Shown here: positions 7,253-14,942 of the stretch, one piece after another
Numbering within the stretch: position 1 is the first letter of the stretch
How the letters are laid out: each line of letters begins with the position of its first letter
Source: Nonomuraea sediminis
GTDB lineage: Bacteria > Actinomycetota > Actinomycetes > Streptosporangiales > Streptosporangiaceae
Assembly (NCBI RefSeq): GCF_018531495.1
Contig: NZ_JAHDTI010000012.1
Span: 248,001-312,000, forward strand
DNA: 64,000 nt
Direction of reading: 5' to 3'
Translations under genes and position numbers: made by a program
The notes under the pieces: model-generated
The model's database searches: none
Told to the model about the DNA's origin: nothing
Seen by the model: only the letters and a program-made list of their open reading frames with translations

Positions 7253-8458
7253 ATGGCTGGCGATTCCCTCACAGACCCGGTCGATGCTGGTCAGGACGAC
7301 TGGCGTCGGACTGTTTCCGGGTGGCATCTCGCCTTCGCCACGCTGGCCGTACTGACCGCCGGTCTCGTCATCATCCGCGACGCCGACGCTTCCACCGCCG
7401 AGCGACGTATCGCGCTGTTCGTGCTTGTGCTGCTGTGCGGCTGGTACGGCGCGACCGGCGCTCGCGCTCTGCATCGCGACCACAGCCGGCTGGGTGTCAT
7501 CTATCTGGCCGGGGCCGTCCCCCTGTCGGCGGCGCTGTTCATGGCGGCGCCTTTGGGCGCGCTGATGTCGTTCATGCTGTACCCGCACATCTGGGCGCTG
7601 CTCCCGCTGCGCAGAGCCATCGCCGTGACGGTCGCGAGCGTGGTGTCGTTGGCCGCGGTCTTGATCGTCCGCAGCGACGCGTACGGGGAGGAACTGCCCA
7701 CGGATATCCTCGTGGCGGCGGTGGCGCTGGTAGCCGCCCTCGTCCTCGGTGTCTGGATCACCCGGATCATCGAGCAGAGCCGGCACCGCGCCATGCTCGT
7801 CGAGGAGCTGGCCGCGACGCGGGCCGAGCTGGCCGAGGTCAGCCGGGAGGCCGGGGTGCTGGCCGAGCGCGAGCGACTGGCCAGGGAGATCCACGACACG
7901 CTCGCGCAGGGCTTCACCAGCGTGCTGCTCCTGCTCGAAGCGGCCAAGGCCGGTACGTGCGAGCGCGACCAGGCCGCTCGCGGCCACCTCGACCAGGCCC
8001 GCCGCACCGCCATGGACAACCTGGCCGAGGCCCGCGCCCTGGTCGCGGCGCTGCCGCCACCCCAGCTCCGCGACGCCTCGCTACCGGACGCCCTGGGCGG
8101 GCTCGTCGAGCGGTTCGAGGCGGAGACCGCGCTCGACGCCGCCTTCACGGTGACCGGCACGCCCCGCCGGCTCACCCCGAACGAGGAGGTGGTGCTGTTG
8201 CGCGTCACCCAGGAAGCCCTGGCCAACATCCGCAAGCACGCGTCCGGCGCAGGCCGGCTGGAGGGCGTGCTGGCGTACGGGGCGGCAGGCGTGACCTTGC
8301 GGATCAGCGACAACGGCCAAGGCTTCGACCCCGGCGATGCCGGCACCGGATTCGGGATCGGCGGCATGCGCGACCGGGTCACCGAGGTCGGGGGGATCCT
8401 GACCATCGGCCCGGCCCGGCCCTCGGGAACCCTGGTCCAGGTGGAGCTGCCGTCGTGA
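7253..8458 (+). CDS. Sensor histidine kinase, NarL/DesK type (HisKA_3)
   Basis: The 401-residue protein has an N-terminal sensor of several membrane helices (hydrophobic runs between about residues 25 and 170), a coiled linker (LVEELAATRAELAEVSREAG), the phosphoacceptor block ERLAREIHDTLAQGF with His-214, and an HATPase domain (RVTQEALANIRKHA, ISDNGQGFD, GFGIGGMRDRV). It would phosphorylate the LuxR-type regulator encoded next, whose GTG overlaps its stop. The start is uncertain: ATG 7253 begins just before the first membrane helix; an upstream ATG at 7193 after GGGGGA would add 20 residues. The signal sensed is unknown. Confidence 0.88.
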   Translation: MAGDSLTDPVDAGQDDWRRTVSGWHLAFATLAVLTAGLVIIRDADASTAERRIALFVLVLLCGWYGATGARALHRDHSRLGVIYLAGAVPLSAALFMAAPLGALMSFMLYPHIWALLPLRRAIAVTVASVVSLAAVLIVRSDAYGEELPTDILVAAVALVAALVLGVWITRIIEQSRHRAMLVEELAATRAELAEVSREAGVLAERERLAREIHDTLAQGFTSVLLLLEAAKAGTCERDQAARGHLDQARRTAMDNLAEARALVAALPPPQLRDASLPDALGGLVERFEAETALDAAFTVTGTPRRLTPNEEVVLLRVTQEALANIRKHASGAGRLEGVLAYGAAGVTLRISDNGQGFDPGDAGTGFGIGGMRDRVTEVGGILTIGPARPSGTLVQVELPS

Positions 8459-9081
8459 CCGTCCGCGTACTCATCGTCGACGACCACCCCATCGTCCGGC
8501 AGGGGCTGTGTGCCGTGCTGGCCACTCAGCCGGGCCTCGCGGTCGTGGCCGAATGCGGCACCGGCGAGGAGGCGGTCGCGTTGGCGGCGACCATCATGCC
8601 CGACGTGGTGCTGATGGACCTGCGCCTGCCCGGCCTGGGCGGGGTCGAGGCGACCGAGCAGATCGTCGCGGCCGGGACCGCGACGGCGGTCGTCGTACTC
8701 ACCACCTACAACTCCGACGGGGACATCCTGCGCGCCGTCGCCGCAGGAGCGACCGGTTACCTGCTGAAGGACGCCTCGGGAGAGGAGCTGGTCGCGGGGA
8801 TCCGCACGGCTGCGGCGGGCGGCACCGTACTCGCCGCTCCGGTCGCGGCCAAGCTGGTCACCCGCATGCGAGGCGAGGCCCCCGCCCTCACGACCCGGGA
8901 GATCCAGGTGCTGGAGTGCGCGGCCCGCGGCCTGTCGAACCCGGAGACCGGCCGGGAGCTGTTCATCAGCGAGGCGACCGTGAAGAGCCACATGATGCGC
9001 ATCTTCGACAAGCTCGGAGTCACCGACCGCACCGCCGCCGTGACCACCGCCATCGCCCGCGGCATCCTCAGCCCGCCCTGA
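8455..9081 (+). CDS. LuxR/NarL-family response regulator
   Basis: This 208-residue protein has a receiver domain with phosphoacceptor Asp-55 (VVLMDLRLPG), the acidic pair IVDDH near the start, conserved Thr (VVLTTY) and Lys (YLLKDAS), then a LuxR helix-turn-helix (ALTTREIQVLECAARGLSNP, ISEATVKSHMMRIFDKLGV). It is the cognate regulator of the kinase at 7253-8458, with which it shares a GTGA stop-start overlap. Target genes are not identifiable here; the divergent small membrane protein at 6959-7138 is the nearest candidate. The following 200 bases up to 9278 show no gene. Confidence 0.92.
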   Translation: MTVRVLIVDDHPIVRQGLCAVLATQPGLAVVAECGTGEEAVALAATIMPDVVLMDLRLPGLGGVEATEQIVAAGTATAVVVLTTYNSDGDILRAVAAGATGYLLKDASGEELVAGIRTAAAGGTVLAAPVAAKLVTRMRGEAPALTTREIQVLECAARGLSNPETGRELFISEATVKSHMMRIFDKLGVTDRTAAVTTAIARGILSPP

Positions 9082-9278
9082 CCTGGCGGCCACGTCCCAT
9101 GGCCATGATCCCGATCGGCAGTTGGACCGCCGCCCATCCGCCGAGCATGACGAAGGCCGACTGGCCGCAGGGCTTCATCCACGCCATCTTCGGCGGTTGA
9201 GGTTGGTGATCTCGACGGTCGGTCATCGGGACGTCCGGACTGTGCGTGGCACGGGCGACTGGCCGGAACTGGCGGGGG

Positions 9279-9755
9279 TCAGGCCTGCTGCGGTACCCGG
9301 TCGGCGGGCATGCCGGGACCGATGACGGCCTGGATCTCGGCCGGGTCGTCCACGCGGCCGCAGTCGGCGCACACCGTCTGCTGGGTGATTCCGGCGCCGC
9401 ACACCGAGTGGGTGTAGAGGATGGGCGGTTCACCGTCGGTCGCCCACTGATCGCCCCATTCGGTGAGCGCGACCAGCGCGGGCGCGAGCGCGCGGCCCTT
9501 GTCGGTCAGCAGGTATTCATACAGCTCGGGCTGCGAGGAGTACCTGTGGCGCCGCATGACCCCGGTCTCGACGAGCCCGTCGAGCCGGGATTTGAGGACG
9601 TTGGTCGCGATGCCCAGGCTGCGCTGGAAGTCGCTGTAGCGGGTGGCCCCCCCGAACAGGGCGTCGCGAACGATCAGCAGGCTCCAGCGTTCGCCGACCA
9701 CCTCCAGGGTGCGCGCGATCGAACACACCTGTGAGTCATAGGTCTTCCCCAGCAT
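9279..9755 (-). CDS. HxlR-family winged-helix regulator
   Basis: The 158-residue protein is an HxlR-type MarR-like regulator: CSIARTLEVVGERWSLLIVRDALFGGATRYSDFQRSLGIATNVLKSRLDGLVETGV is the family signature, with the N-terminal Cys at about residue 11 and a C-terminal cysteine cluster (CGAGITQQTVCADCG). HxlR proteins often respond to aldehydes or reactive electrophiles via cysteine. It is divergent from the SRPBCC gene at 9816, and the palindrome at 9811-9825 overlapping that gene's start is a probable binding site. The ATG at 9755 gives the standard family N-terminus. Confidence 0.92.
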   Translation of the reverse strand: MLGKTYDSQVCSIARTLEVVGERWSLLIVRDALFGGATRYSDFQRSLGIATNVLKSRLDGLVETGVMRRHRYSSQPELYEYLLTDKGRALAPALVALTEWGDQWATDGEPPILYTHSVCGAGITQQTVCADCGRVDDPAEIQAVIGPGMPADRVPQQA

Positions 9756-9778
9756 GCGCTTGATTCTACTGCGGGCGC

Positions 9779-9825
9779 TTGCGTCATGAAAGCGGCCAGG
9801 TCTATGGTTACTTGCATGATGCAAG
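9779..9825 (+). promoter_or_regulatory. Promoter for a leaderless transcript with palindromic operator
   Basis: TTGCGT (9779-9784) and TATGGT (9803-9808) form a promoter with an 18-base spacer that would start transcription at about the ATG at 9816, giving a leaderless message. CTTGCATGATGCAAG (9811-9825), a perfect seven-base inverted repeat around one base, covers the start site. A bound HxlR regulator here would block initiation. Promoter and palindrome are read directly; the binding partner is inferred from the divergent HxlR gene. Confidence 0.72.
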
Positions 9826-10340
9826 TCGCTCAGCAGCAGCACTTCACCACCACGTTCTCGGTTGACCGGACGCCTCAGGAGACATTCGAGGCCATCACCG
9901 ACGTCCACGGTTGGTGGTCGCAGGAGGTCGAGGGCGTCACCGACCAGGTCGGCGGCGAGTTCGACTACCACTTCAAGGACATCCACCGCTGCAAGGTCCG
10001 CGTCACGGAGCTCGTGCCCGGCCGGAAGGTCGCATGGCGCATCCTGGACAACTACTTCAACTTCATCGCTGACCAGGCCGAATGGAAGGACACCGAGGTC
10101 GTCTTCGAGATCTCGGAGAAGGACGGCGGCGCCGAGATCCTCTTCACCCACGTGGGTCTGGTTCCGCAGTACGAGTGCTACGACGTGTGCTCCAACGCCT
10201 GGGGCGGCTACCTCGGCAGCCTGCGGGACCTGATCAACACGGGGGAGGGGCAGCCCAACCCGAAGGAGGACGGGAACGCCCCGGTCCACCAGGACGCCGC
10301 CACCGCGGTGCGCACCCGCCTGGCGCAGCACGCGCGATGA
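9816..10340 (+). CDS. SRPBCC (START-like) domain protein
   Basis: This 174-residue SRPBCC protein begins MMQVAQQQHFTTTFSVDRTP and contains the AHSA1-like core VHGWWSQEVEG, GGEFDYHFKDIHRC and the ending YDVCSNAWGGYLGSLRDLINTGEG. No ribosome site precedes the ATG at 9816, and promoter geometry suggests a leaderless message. It is the first gene after the HxlR regulator; its stop overlaps the ATG of a broken short-chain dehydrogenase (ATGA), so the original operon was SRPBCC-SDR-VOC. Ligand unknown. Confidence 0.85.
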   Translation: MMQVAQQQHFTTTFSVDRTPQETFEAITDVHGWWSQEVEGVTDQVGGEFDYHFKDIHRCKVRVTELVPGRKVAWRILDNYFNFIADQAEWKDTEVVFEISEKDGGAEILFTHVGLVPQYECYDVCSNAWGGYLGSLRDLINTGEGQPNPKEDGNAPVHQDAATAVRTRLAQHAR

Positions 10341-10676
10341 CCGCGGTCAGACCTCTCCTCCTCGACGTGACCGACGGGGCCCAGACGCAAGAGGCCGCCC
10401 AGGCCTTCCTGCCGCAGCCGGCCCGTTCGCGCGGCGCCGTCGTCAACAACCTGTCCGTGGCGGCCTTCATGTCCCGCGATTTCGACGCCCCGAAGGCCTG
10501 GCCCGAATCGGTCGCGCGAGCCGTCTTCGACGGCGTGGAGAACCAGGAGGAGGACATCTTCCCCGACGCCATGTCGAAGACGATGACGTCGGGATGGCAG
10601 GGGCAGCGCGGCCAAGACGCTGAAGCGCGCGTACGCCGCCATGGCGGCGGCCGAGCGCGCCAAAACATACGCATGA
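10337..10676 (+). pseudogene. Short-chain dehydrogenase with large internal deletion and frameshift
   Basis: The frame opens MTAVRPLLLDVTDGAQ, the second half of an SDR nucleotide-binding region, jumps to GAVVNNLSVA (the strand holding the catalytic Ser) and then directly to FMSRDFDAPKAWPESVARAV, the C-terminal part. The Rossmann glycine loop, the NNAG motif and the YxxxK active site are all missing. Near 10600 the frame shifts: the true tail SAAKTLKRAYAAMAAAERAK continues in another frame to the stop at 10674-10676. It is thus a collapsed ~240-residue SDR. The retained ATGA overlap with the previous gene shows it was coupled before decay. Confidence 0.85.
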
Positions 10677-10689
10677 CAGGAGATCCGAA

Positions 10690-11034
10690 ATGAAGCCTGG
10701 CAGCATCCTTCTCGGCACCACCCGGCCCGCGGAACTGCGCGAGTGGTACCGCAAGGCGCTCGCACCGGAACACGAGGGCGAGGGGCCGATCGACCTCGGC
10801 GGCTTCCTGCTGGTCATCGACCAGCGCGACGACGTCGACGCGAAGAACAACGAGCCCGGCCGCATGATCCTCAACTTCCACGTCGACGACTTCGACGCCG
10901 TCGAGGCGCAGCTACGGGCGGCCGGCGTGGACTGGCTCGCTCCCGTCGCGGATCGCCCTAACGGCCGCTTCGGGACGTTCGTCGACCCTGACGGGAACTA
11001 CCTCCAGATCATCCAGTTCAACCACCACAAATAG
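10690..11034 (+). CDS. VOC-superfamily (glyoxalase-like) protein
   Basis: The 114-residue protein has the vicinal-oxygen-chelate fold pattern: an opening strand with ELREWYRKALAP, a middle NFHVDDFDAVEAQLRAAGV, and the closing FVDPDGNYLQIIQF. A good AGGAGA site precedes the ATG. Members of this superfamily include glyoxalases, dioxygenases and antibiotic-binding proteins; metal ligands cannot be assigned confidently in this short form. It is the last gene of the HxlR-associated group and ends just before repeat copy A. Confidence 0.85.
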   Translation: MKPGSILLGTTRPAELREWYRKALAPEHEGEGPIDLGGFLLVIDQRDDVDAKNNEPGRMILNFHVDDFDAVEAQLRAAGVDWLAPVADRPNGRFGTFVDPDGNYLQIIQFNHHK

Positions 11035-11035
11035 C

Positions 11036-11180
11036 CTGTACGGCAAGGCCGCCGCCACCGGCCGCCTGCCGTACTCCGGCTGAGGACCCGCGCCCGGCGC
11101 CGGCGGCGAGTCGGGGTCGCTGCTCGCCGCCACGGCGCATCGTGACCGGGGCACCACGGCCCCGGCCGCCCGCCGTACAG
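11036..11180 (+). repeat. Interspersed ~145-bp repeat, copy A
   Basis: This intergenic block starts CTGTACGGC (11036-11044) and ends GCCGTACAG (11172-11180), a perfect nine-base terminal inverted repeat. Its first 31 bases are identical to copy B at 14721-14868, and similarity continues for over 100 bases; a diverged inverted copy C lies at 25654-25777. Copies A and B have the same orientation and bracket the HelR/glycosyltransferase operon. No protein is encoded in it. It may be a small non-autonomous mobile repeat. Confidence 0.8.
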
Positions 11181-11188
11181 GCCGATGT

Positions 11189-13369
11189 TCAGGAGCTCGT
11201 GAGGATGACGAGCTGCTGGGTCGCCCGGGTCATCGCGACATACCGGTCGATCGCACCCTCGATGCCCTCGCCGAACTTCTCCGGGTCGACGAGGACGACC
11301 AGGTCGAACTCGAGTCCCTTCGACAGCTCGGGGGCCAGCGACCGGACGCGGGGCGTCTCCTGGAACGTGGGATCGCCGATGACGCAGGCCGTCCCGTCGA
11401 CATGCGCGGCGAGCCAGGTGTCGAGGATCGAGCCCAGGTCCGAGGCGGATCCGTGGACGACGGGGACGCCGCCGGTGCGGATGGAGGTCGGCACGTTGGC
11501 GTCGGGGAGCACGGCCCGGATGACCGGCTCGGCCTCCGTCATGATCTCCTCCGGCGTCCGGTAGTTGATGCTCAGGGAGGCCAGGGTGATCCGGTCGAGT
11601 CCGACGCGCTCGAGCCGTTCCTGCCACGACTCGGTGAACCCGTGCCTGGCCTGGGCACGGTCCCCGACGATGGTGAAGCTCCTGGACGGGCAGCGCAGCA
11701 GCAGCATCTGCCACTCCGCGTCGGTCAGTTCCTGAGCCTCGTCCACCACGACGTGCGCGAACGGGCCTGCGAGCAGGTCCGGGTCGAGGGTGGGCAGTTC
11801 GGACTCGTCGACCAGGTTTCGCTGGAGGTCCGCTCGGCGCAGCTGTGTCACGAGGCCTTCGCCGTCGTCGTCGGCCTCGATCAGGCTGTCGACGACCTGG
11901 GCCATGCTCTCGCGTTGGGCGGCGAGAACGGCTTCCTGCCGGCGCTTGTTCCGTGACGCCTCAGGGTCGCCGAGGCGCTGCCGTGCCGCGTCCAGCAGCG
12001 GCAGGTCGGACACCGTCCAGGCCTGTGCCTCCTCGCGCTGCAGCTTCCTGATGTCGTCGGCGCTGAGCCAGGGAGCGCACAGCCGCAGGTAGGCGGGAAC
12101 GGTCCACAGGTCTCCCACCAGGTCGGCCGCTTCGATCAGCGGCCACGCCTTGTTGAAGGTCGTGAGCAGTTCCCTGTTCTGCAGCAGCGACTTGCGGAGC
12201 AAGGCAGGCGCGACCTCCTCGTCGTGCTTGTCCGCCAGGATCGTGAGCAGCGCCTCCCAGATCTGGTCGCGCGCGTCGTTGTGCGGGGTACCGGGGTCGG
12301 GTGCTTCGAACGCCTCGGCCCAGTCGTCGGCGCTCAGCCGGATGTCGGACCAGTGGGTCGTGACCGTCATCCCCTTTTTGGGCGGGTTCTCGTAGAACCT
12401 GACGGCCGGCTCGATCGCCTTCACCAGGTCCGCCGACGACTTCAGCAGGGCCACCTCAGGGTCGCTCTCGATCCCCACCGCGGCTCCCTCGGGGACGAGA
12501 TCGCGCAGCGTGCAGGTCTGCACGCCCTCCTCGCCGAGGCTGGGCAGGACGTCGGCGACGTAGGCGAGGTAGGGCTGGTGCGGGCCGACGAACAGCACGC
12601 CGCCCCGGTGATGACCGAGACGAGGGTCGGAGTAGAGGAGGTAGGCGGAGCGGTGCAGGGCGACGACGGTCTTCCCCGTACCAGGACCGCCGTCGACGAC
12701 CAGGGCGCCGCTGGATCCCGCGCGGATGATGGCGTCCTGGTCGGCCTGGATGGTGCTGAGCACGTCTCGCATCCGGGGCGACCGGCTGCTGCCGAGGCTC
12801 GCGATGAAGGCGGACTGGTCGTCGAGCGCGGCGTGCCCTTCGAACCCGTCCGAGGTGAACACCTCGTCCCAGTAGTCGCTGATCCGGCCGCGGGTCCAGC
12901 GGTACCTGCGGCGGCTCGCCAGCCCCATCGGGTTGCCGTGGGTCGCGCCGAAGAACGGCTCAGCCGCGGGGGAGCGCCAGTCGATCAGCAGCCGACGACC
13001 CGCCTTGTCCGTGAGGCCGAGTCGCCCGACGTAGACGGGCTCGGGGTCGTCCGCGCTGACCATGTGCCCGAGGCACAGGTCCAAACCGAAGCGACGCAGT
13101 GCGCGCAGGCGAGCGGTCAGCCGGTGGATCTCCAGGTCCCGGTCCAGCGCCTGCCGGCCTTTGCCGCCGGGCGCTCTGCGCTCGGCCTCGAGGCGGTCGG
13201 ACAGTTCGGTGATCGACAGCTCGAGGCTCTCCGCGATGGCCGCGAAGTGCTGCTCATCGCCGGCGATCAGCGCCGGGTCGGCCTTGGGGGAGAGGTGTTC
13301 TGGAAGGTCAAACGCGCTGGTGGTCAGCGGGTTCACGTAATCAGCTCCGGTATGAGTTCTGGGGTTCAC
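11189..13369 (-). CDS. helR: HelR-type RNA polymerase recycling motor ATPase (HelD family)
   Basis: This 726-residue protein is a class II HelD-like ATPase. After an N-terminal coiled region (about 35-90) comes a UvrD-like motor: Walker A GGPGTGKT near residue 230, Walker B VVVDEAQELTD, SINYRTPEE, and the terminal YVAMTRATQQLVIL. HelR proteins bind stalled RNA polymerase and, as shown in Streptomyces venezuelae, eject rifamycin from it, giving tolerance. The upstream neighbour is a rifamycin-type glycosyltransferase behind a rifamycin-associated element, which strongly supports this role. The GTG start overlaps the previous stop; an in-frame GTG at 13336 with CGGAGC upstream is a possible alternative start. 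Confidence 0.93.
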   Translation of the reverse strand: MNPRTHTGADYVNPLTTSAFDLPEHLSPKADPALIAGDEQHFAAIAESLELSITELSDRLEAERRAPGGKGRQALDRDLEIHRLTARLRALRRFGLDLCLGHMVSADDPEPVYVGRLGLTDKAGRRLLIDWRSPAAEPFFGATHGNPMGLASRRRYRWTRGRISDYWDEVFTSDGFEGHAALDDQSAFIASLGSSRSPRMRDVLSTIQADQDAIIRAGSSGALVVDGGPGTGKTVVALHRSAYLLYSDPRLGHHRGGVLFVGPHQPYLAYVADVLPSLGEEGVQTCTLRDLVPEGAAVGIESDPEVALLKSSADLVKAIEPAVRFYENPPKKGMTVTTHWSDIRLSADDWAEAFEAPDPGTPHNDARDQIWEALLTILADKHDEEVAPALLRKSLLQNRELLTTFNKAWPLIEAADLVGDLWTVPAYLRLCAPWLSADDIRKLQREEAQAWTVSDLPLLDAARQRLGDPEASRNKRRQEAVLAAQRESMAQVVDSLIEADDDGEGLVTQLRRADLQRNLVDESELPTLDPDLLAGPFAHVVVDEAQELTDAEWQMLLLRCPSRSFTIVGDRAQARHGFTESWQERLERVGLDRITLASLSINYRTPEEIMTEAEPVIRAVLPDANVPTSIRTGGVPVVHGSASDLGSILDTWLAAHVDGTACVIGDPTFQETPRVRSLAPELSKGLEFDLVVLVDPEKFGEGIEGAIDRYVAMTRATQQLVILTSS

Positions 13370-14574
13370 GCGGACTTGACTGCCTCGAGCAGCAGCTTCG
13401 CGGCCACGGTCGCTCCGTCGGTGTGGATCTCGGAGGTCACGGCCGTCGCTCGTGCGCGGGTCTCGGGGGTCAGTGCCGTCCTGAGCGCGGCCGACAGGGA
13501 CTCGGCGGTCGGAGTGGGGCCGTCGTGTGCGGCGCCGATGCCCAGGTCGGCCACCCGACCGGCCCAGTACGGCTGGTCCGCCCCCTGGGCCACGATCACC
13601 TGAGGAGCGCCGGCCCGGGCGGCCGCCGTCGTCGTGCCCGCGCCGCCGTGGTGCACGACGGCGGCCACCCGGCCGAACAGCCGCTGCTGGTTGACCTCGC
13701 CGACGGCGAAGCAGTCGTCACGGTCGTCGATCAGGCCCAGGTCGGCCCAGCCGCGCCCGACGATCGCGCGGTGGCCCAGCGCGCGGATCGTCTCGATGGC
13801 CACCCGGGCGCTGTCCTGCGAGACGCGGCGCATGCTGCCGAAGCCGACGTAGACCGGCGGTGCGCCGGCGTCCAGGAAGGCCACCAGGTCGGCCGGGAGC
13901 GGGCGCTCGTCCGGCAGGAGCCACGCACCGGTGCGCACGACGTCGAGGTCCGGGGTCTCCTGCCACGGAGCCAGGGCAGGGTCCGCCGCCAGCCAGGGCT
14001 GGTCGGTGAAGATGAAGCCGCGGACGTCGTCCACCGGTGGCAGGCCGATCGAGGCCCGGTGGGCGTTGAGCGCCTCGCCGTGCAGCGCGTTGAAGGTCTG
14101 CGCGTTCAGCTCCCACAGCACCCGGTTGTCGGCCCCCTCGGGCGGCGGCGTCTGGCCCGGCAGCAGCAGCGCCGGCGGCGCGTGGTGCGGCGACGGCAGC
14201 AGGAACGGGCAGAAGGTCGCGTACACGTAGGGGATGCCCAGTTTCTCGGCCACCGACCGCGAGGCGAAATGCGCCAAACCGGTCGCCACCAGGGCGTCAC
14301 ATCCCGCGGCCGCCGCGGCCACGTCGTCGAACTGCGCGGCCAGCTCGGACACGCGCCGGGACGCGGCCTCCTCTGACGACGGCGGCGCCATCGAGCCCAT
14401 CGGCCGGCCGACCGGCACCAAGGGCACGCCGGCACCGGCCAGCAGTTCGGCGAACTCCTTGTCCGGCGGCGCGCACATCCGCACCTCCGCGCCGAGCTCC
14501 CGCAACTGCACGGCGAGCGCCACCATCGGCTCGACGTCCCCTCGCGACCCGTACGTCGACAACAACACACGCAT
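13366..14574 (-). CDS. rgt: Rifamycin-type glycosyltransferase (GT-B, Rgt-like)
   Basis: The 402-residue protein opens MRVLLSTYGSRGDVEPMVAL, the GT1/GT28 macrolide-type glycosyltransferase start, and has the donor-binding C-terminal block VVHHGGAGTTTAAARAGAPQ followed by ADQPYWAGRV. Rgt enzymes of environmental actinomycetes glucosylate the ansa chain of rifampicin and inactivate it. The specific call rests on the combination with HelR directly downstream (4-base overlap) and the element at 14632-14651; sequence alone would only say antibiotic or lipid glycosyltransferase. GGGGGA lies at ribosome-site distance before the ATG. Confidence 0.85.
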   Translation of the reverse strand: MRVLLSTYGSRGDVEPMVALAVQLRELGAEVRMCAPPDKEFAELLAGAGVPLVPVGRPMGSMAPPSSEEAASRRVSELAAQFDDVAAAAAGCDALVATGLAHFASRSVAEKLGIPYVYATFCPFLLPSPHHAPPALLLPGQTPPPEGADNRVLWELNAQTFNALHGEALNAHRASIGLPPVDDVRGFIFTDQPWLAADPALAPWQETPDLDVVRTGAWLLPDERPLPADLVAFLDAGAPPVYVGFGSMRRVSQDSARVAIETIRALGHRAIVGRGWADLGLIDDRDDCFAVGEVNQQRLFGRVAAVVHHGGAGTTTAAARAGAPQVIVAQGADQPYWAGRVADLGIGAAHDGPTPTAESLSAALRTALTPETRARATAVTSEIHTDGATVAAKLLLEAVKSA

Positions 14575-14631
14575 TCCGCGTCCCCCATTTCCGCAGGTTC
14601 TGGCTTCGGCGGACGATTCTGCAGCATCACC

Positions 14632-14651
14632 GGGGTCTTGCCGCAAGCCCC
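14632..14651 (-). promoter_or_regulatory. Rifamycin-associated element (RAE)-like inverted repeat
   Basis: GGGGTCTTGCCGCAAGCCCC on the plus strand reads GGGGCTTGCGGCAAGACCCC towards the operon, an interrupted inverted repeat that matches the rifamycin-associated element found before rifamycin-inactivating genes in actinomycetes. A TATAGC hexamer on the minus strand (14664-14659) just upstream could be the -10 box, placing the element at the transcription start. A leader of about 60-75 bases separates it from the glycosyltransferase ATG. Induction by rifamycin is inferred from the known element. Confidence 0.85.
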
Positions 14652-14720
14652 GGGGTGCGCTATACGTTGAGAACGGAAAGGAGTGTCGACTCCCCTTTCC
14701 CTTCCCCCACTCCTCTTCGC

Positions 14721-14868
14721 CTGTACGGCAAGGCCGCCGCCACCGGCCGCCCGCCGCACTTCGGGCGAGGGCCCGCGCCCGGCGCTTCCGGCGAGTCGGT
14801 GCCACTTCCCCGCCGCCACGACGCATCGTGACCCACCCACCGCGGCATGCGTCGGCCTGCCGTACCAG
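14721..14868 (+). repeat. Interspersed ~145-bp repeat, copy B
   Basis: It starts CTGTACGGC and ends GCCGTACCAG, almost the same terminal inverted repeat as copy A, and shares its first 31 bases with copy A without a mismatch. The middle has drifted, with the shared words GCCCGCGCCCGGCGC and GCATCGTGAC still clear. It lies directly upstream of the rifamycin operon promoter, in the same orientation as copy A on the other side. No reading frame in it is credible. Confidence 0.8.
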
Positions 14869-14900
14869 AGTGCCGGTTGCGTGATGAGCGCGTGGAGCTT

Positions 14901-14938
14901 CGGCCGCGAGCGCGATGCTGGAGTCGCGCTCGCGGCCG
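14901..14938 (-). terminator. Strong hairpin terminator
   Basis: CGGCCGCGAGCGCGA (14901-14915) and TCGCGCTCGCGGCCG (14924-14938) form a perfect 15-bp stem with an eight-base loop. It lies four bases beyond the stop of the minus-strand RibD-like reductase gene, so it most likely ends that transcript. There is no U-run, as is usual for high-GC actinobacterial terminators. Confidence 0.8.
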
Positions 14939-14942
14939 GATG

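Noticed and set aside
11036..14868. Composite transposon around the rifamycin operon
   Set aside because: No transposase or insertion-sequence gene is present in or next to the repeats; only the weaker repeat-bracketed claim is kept.
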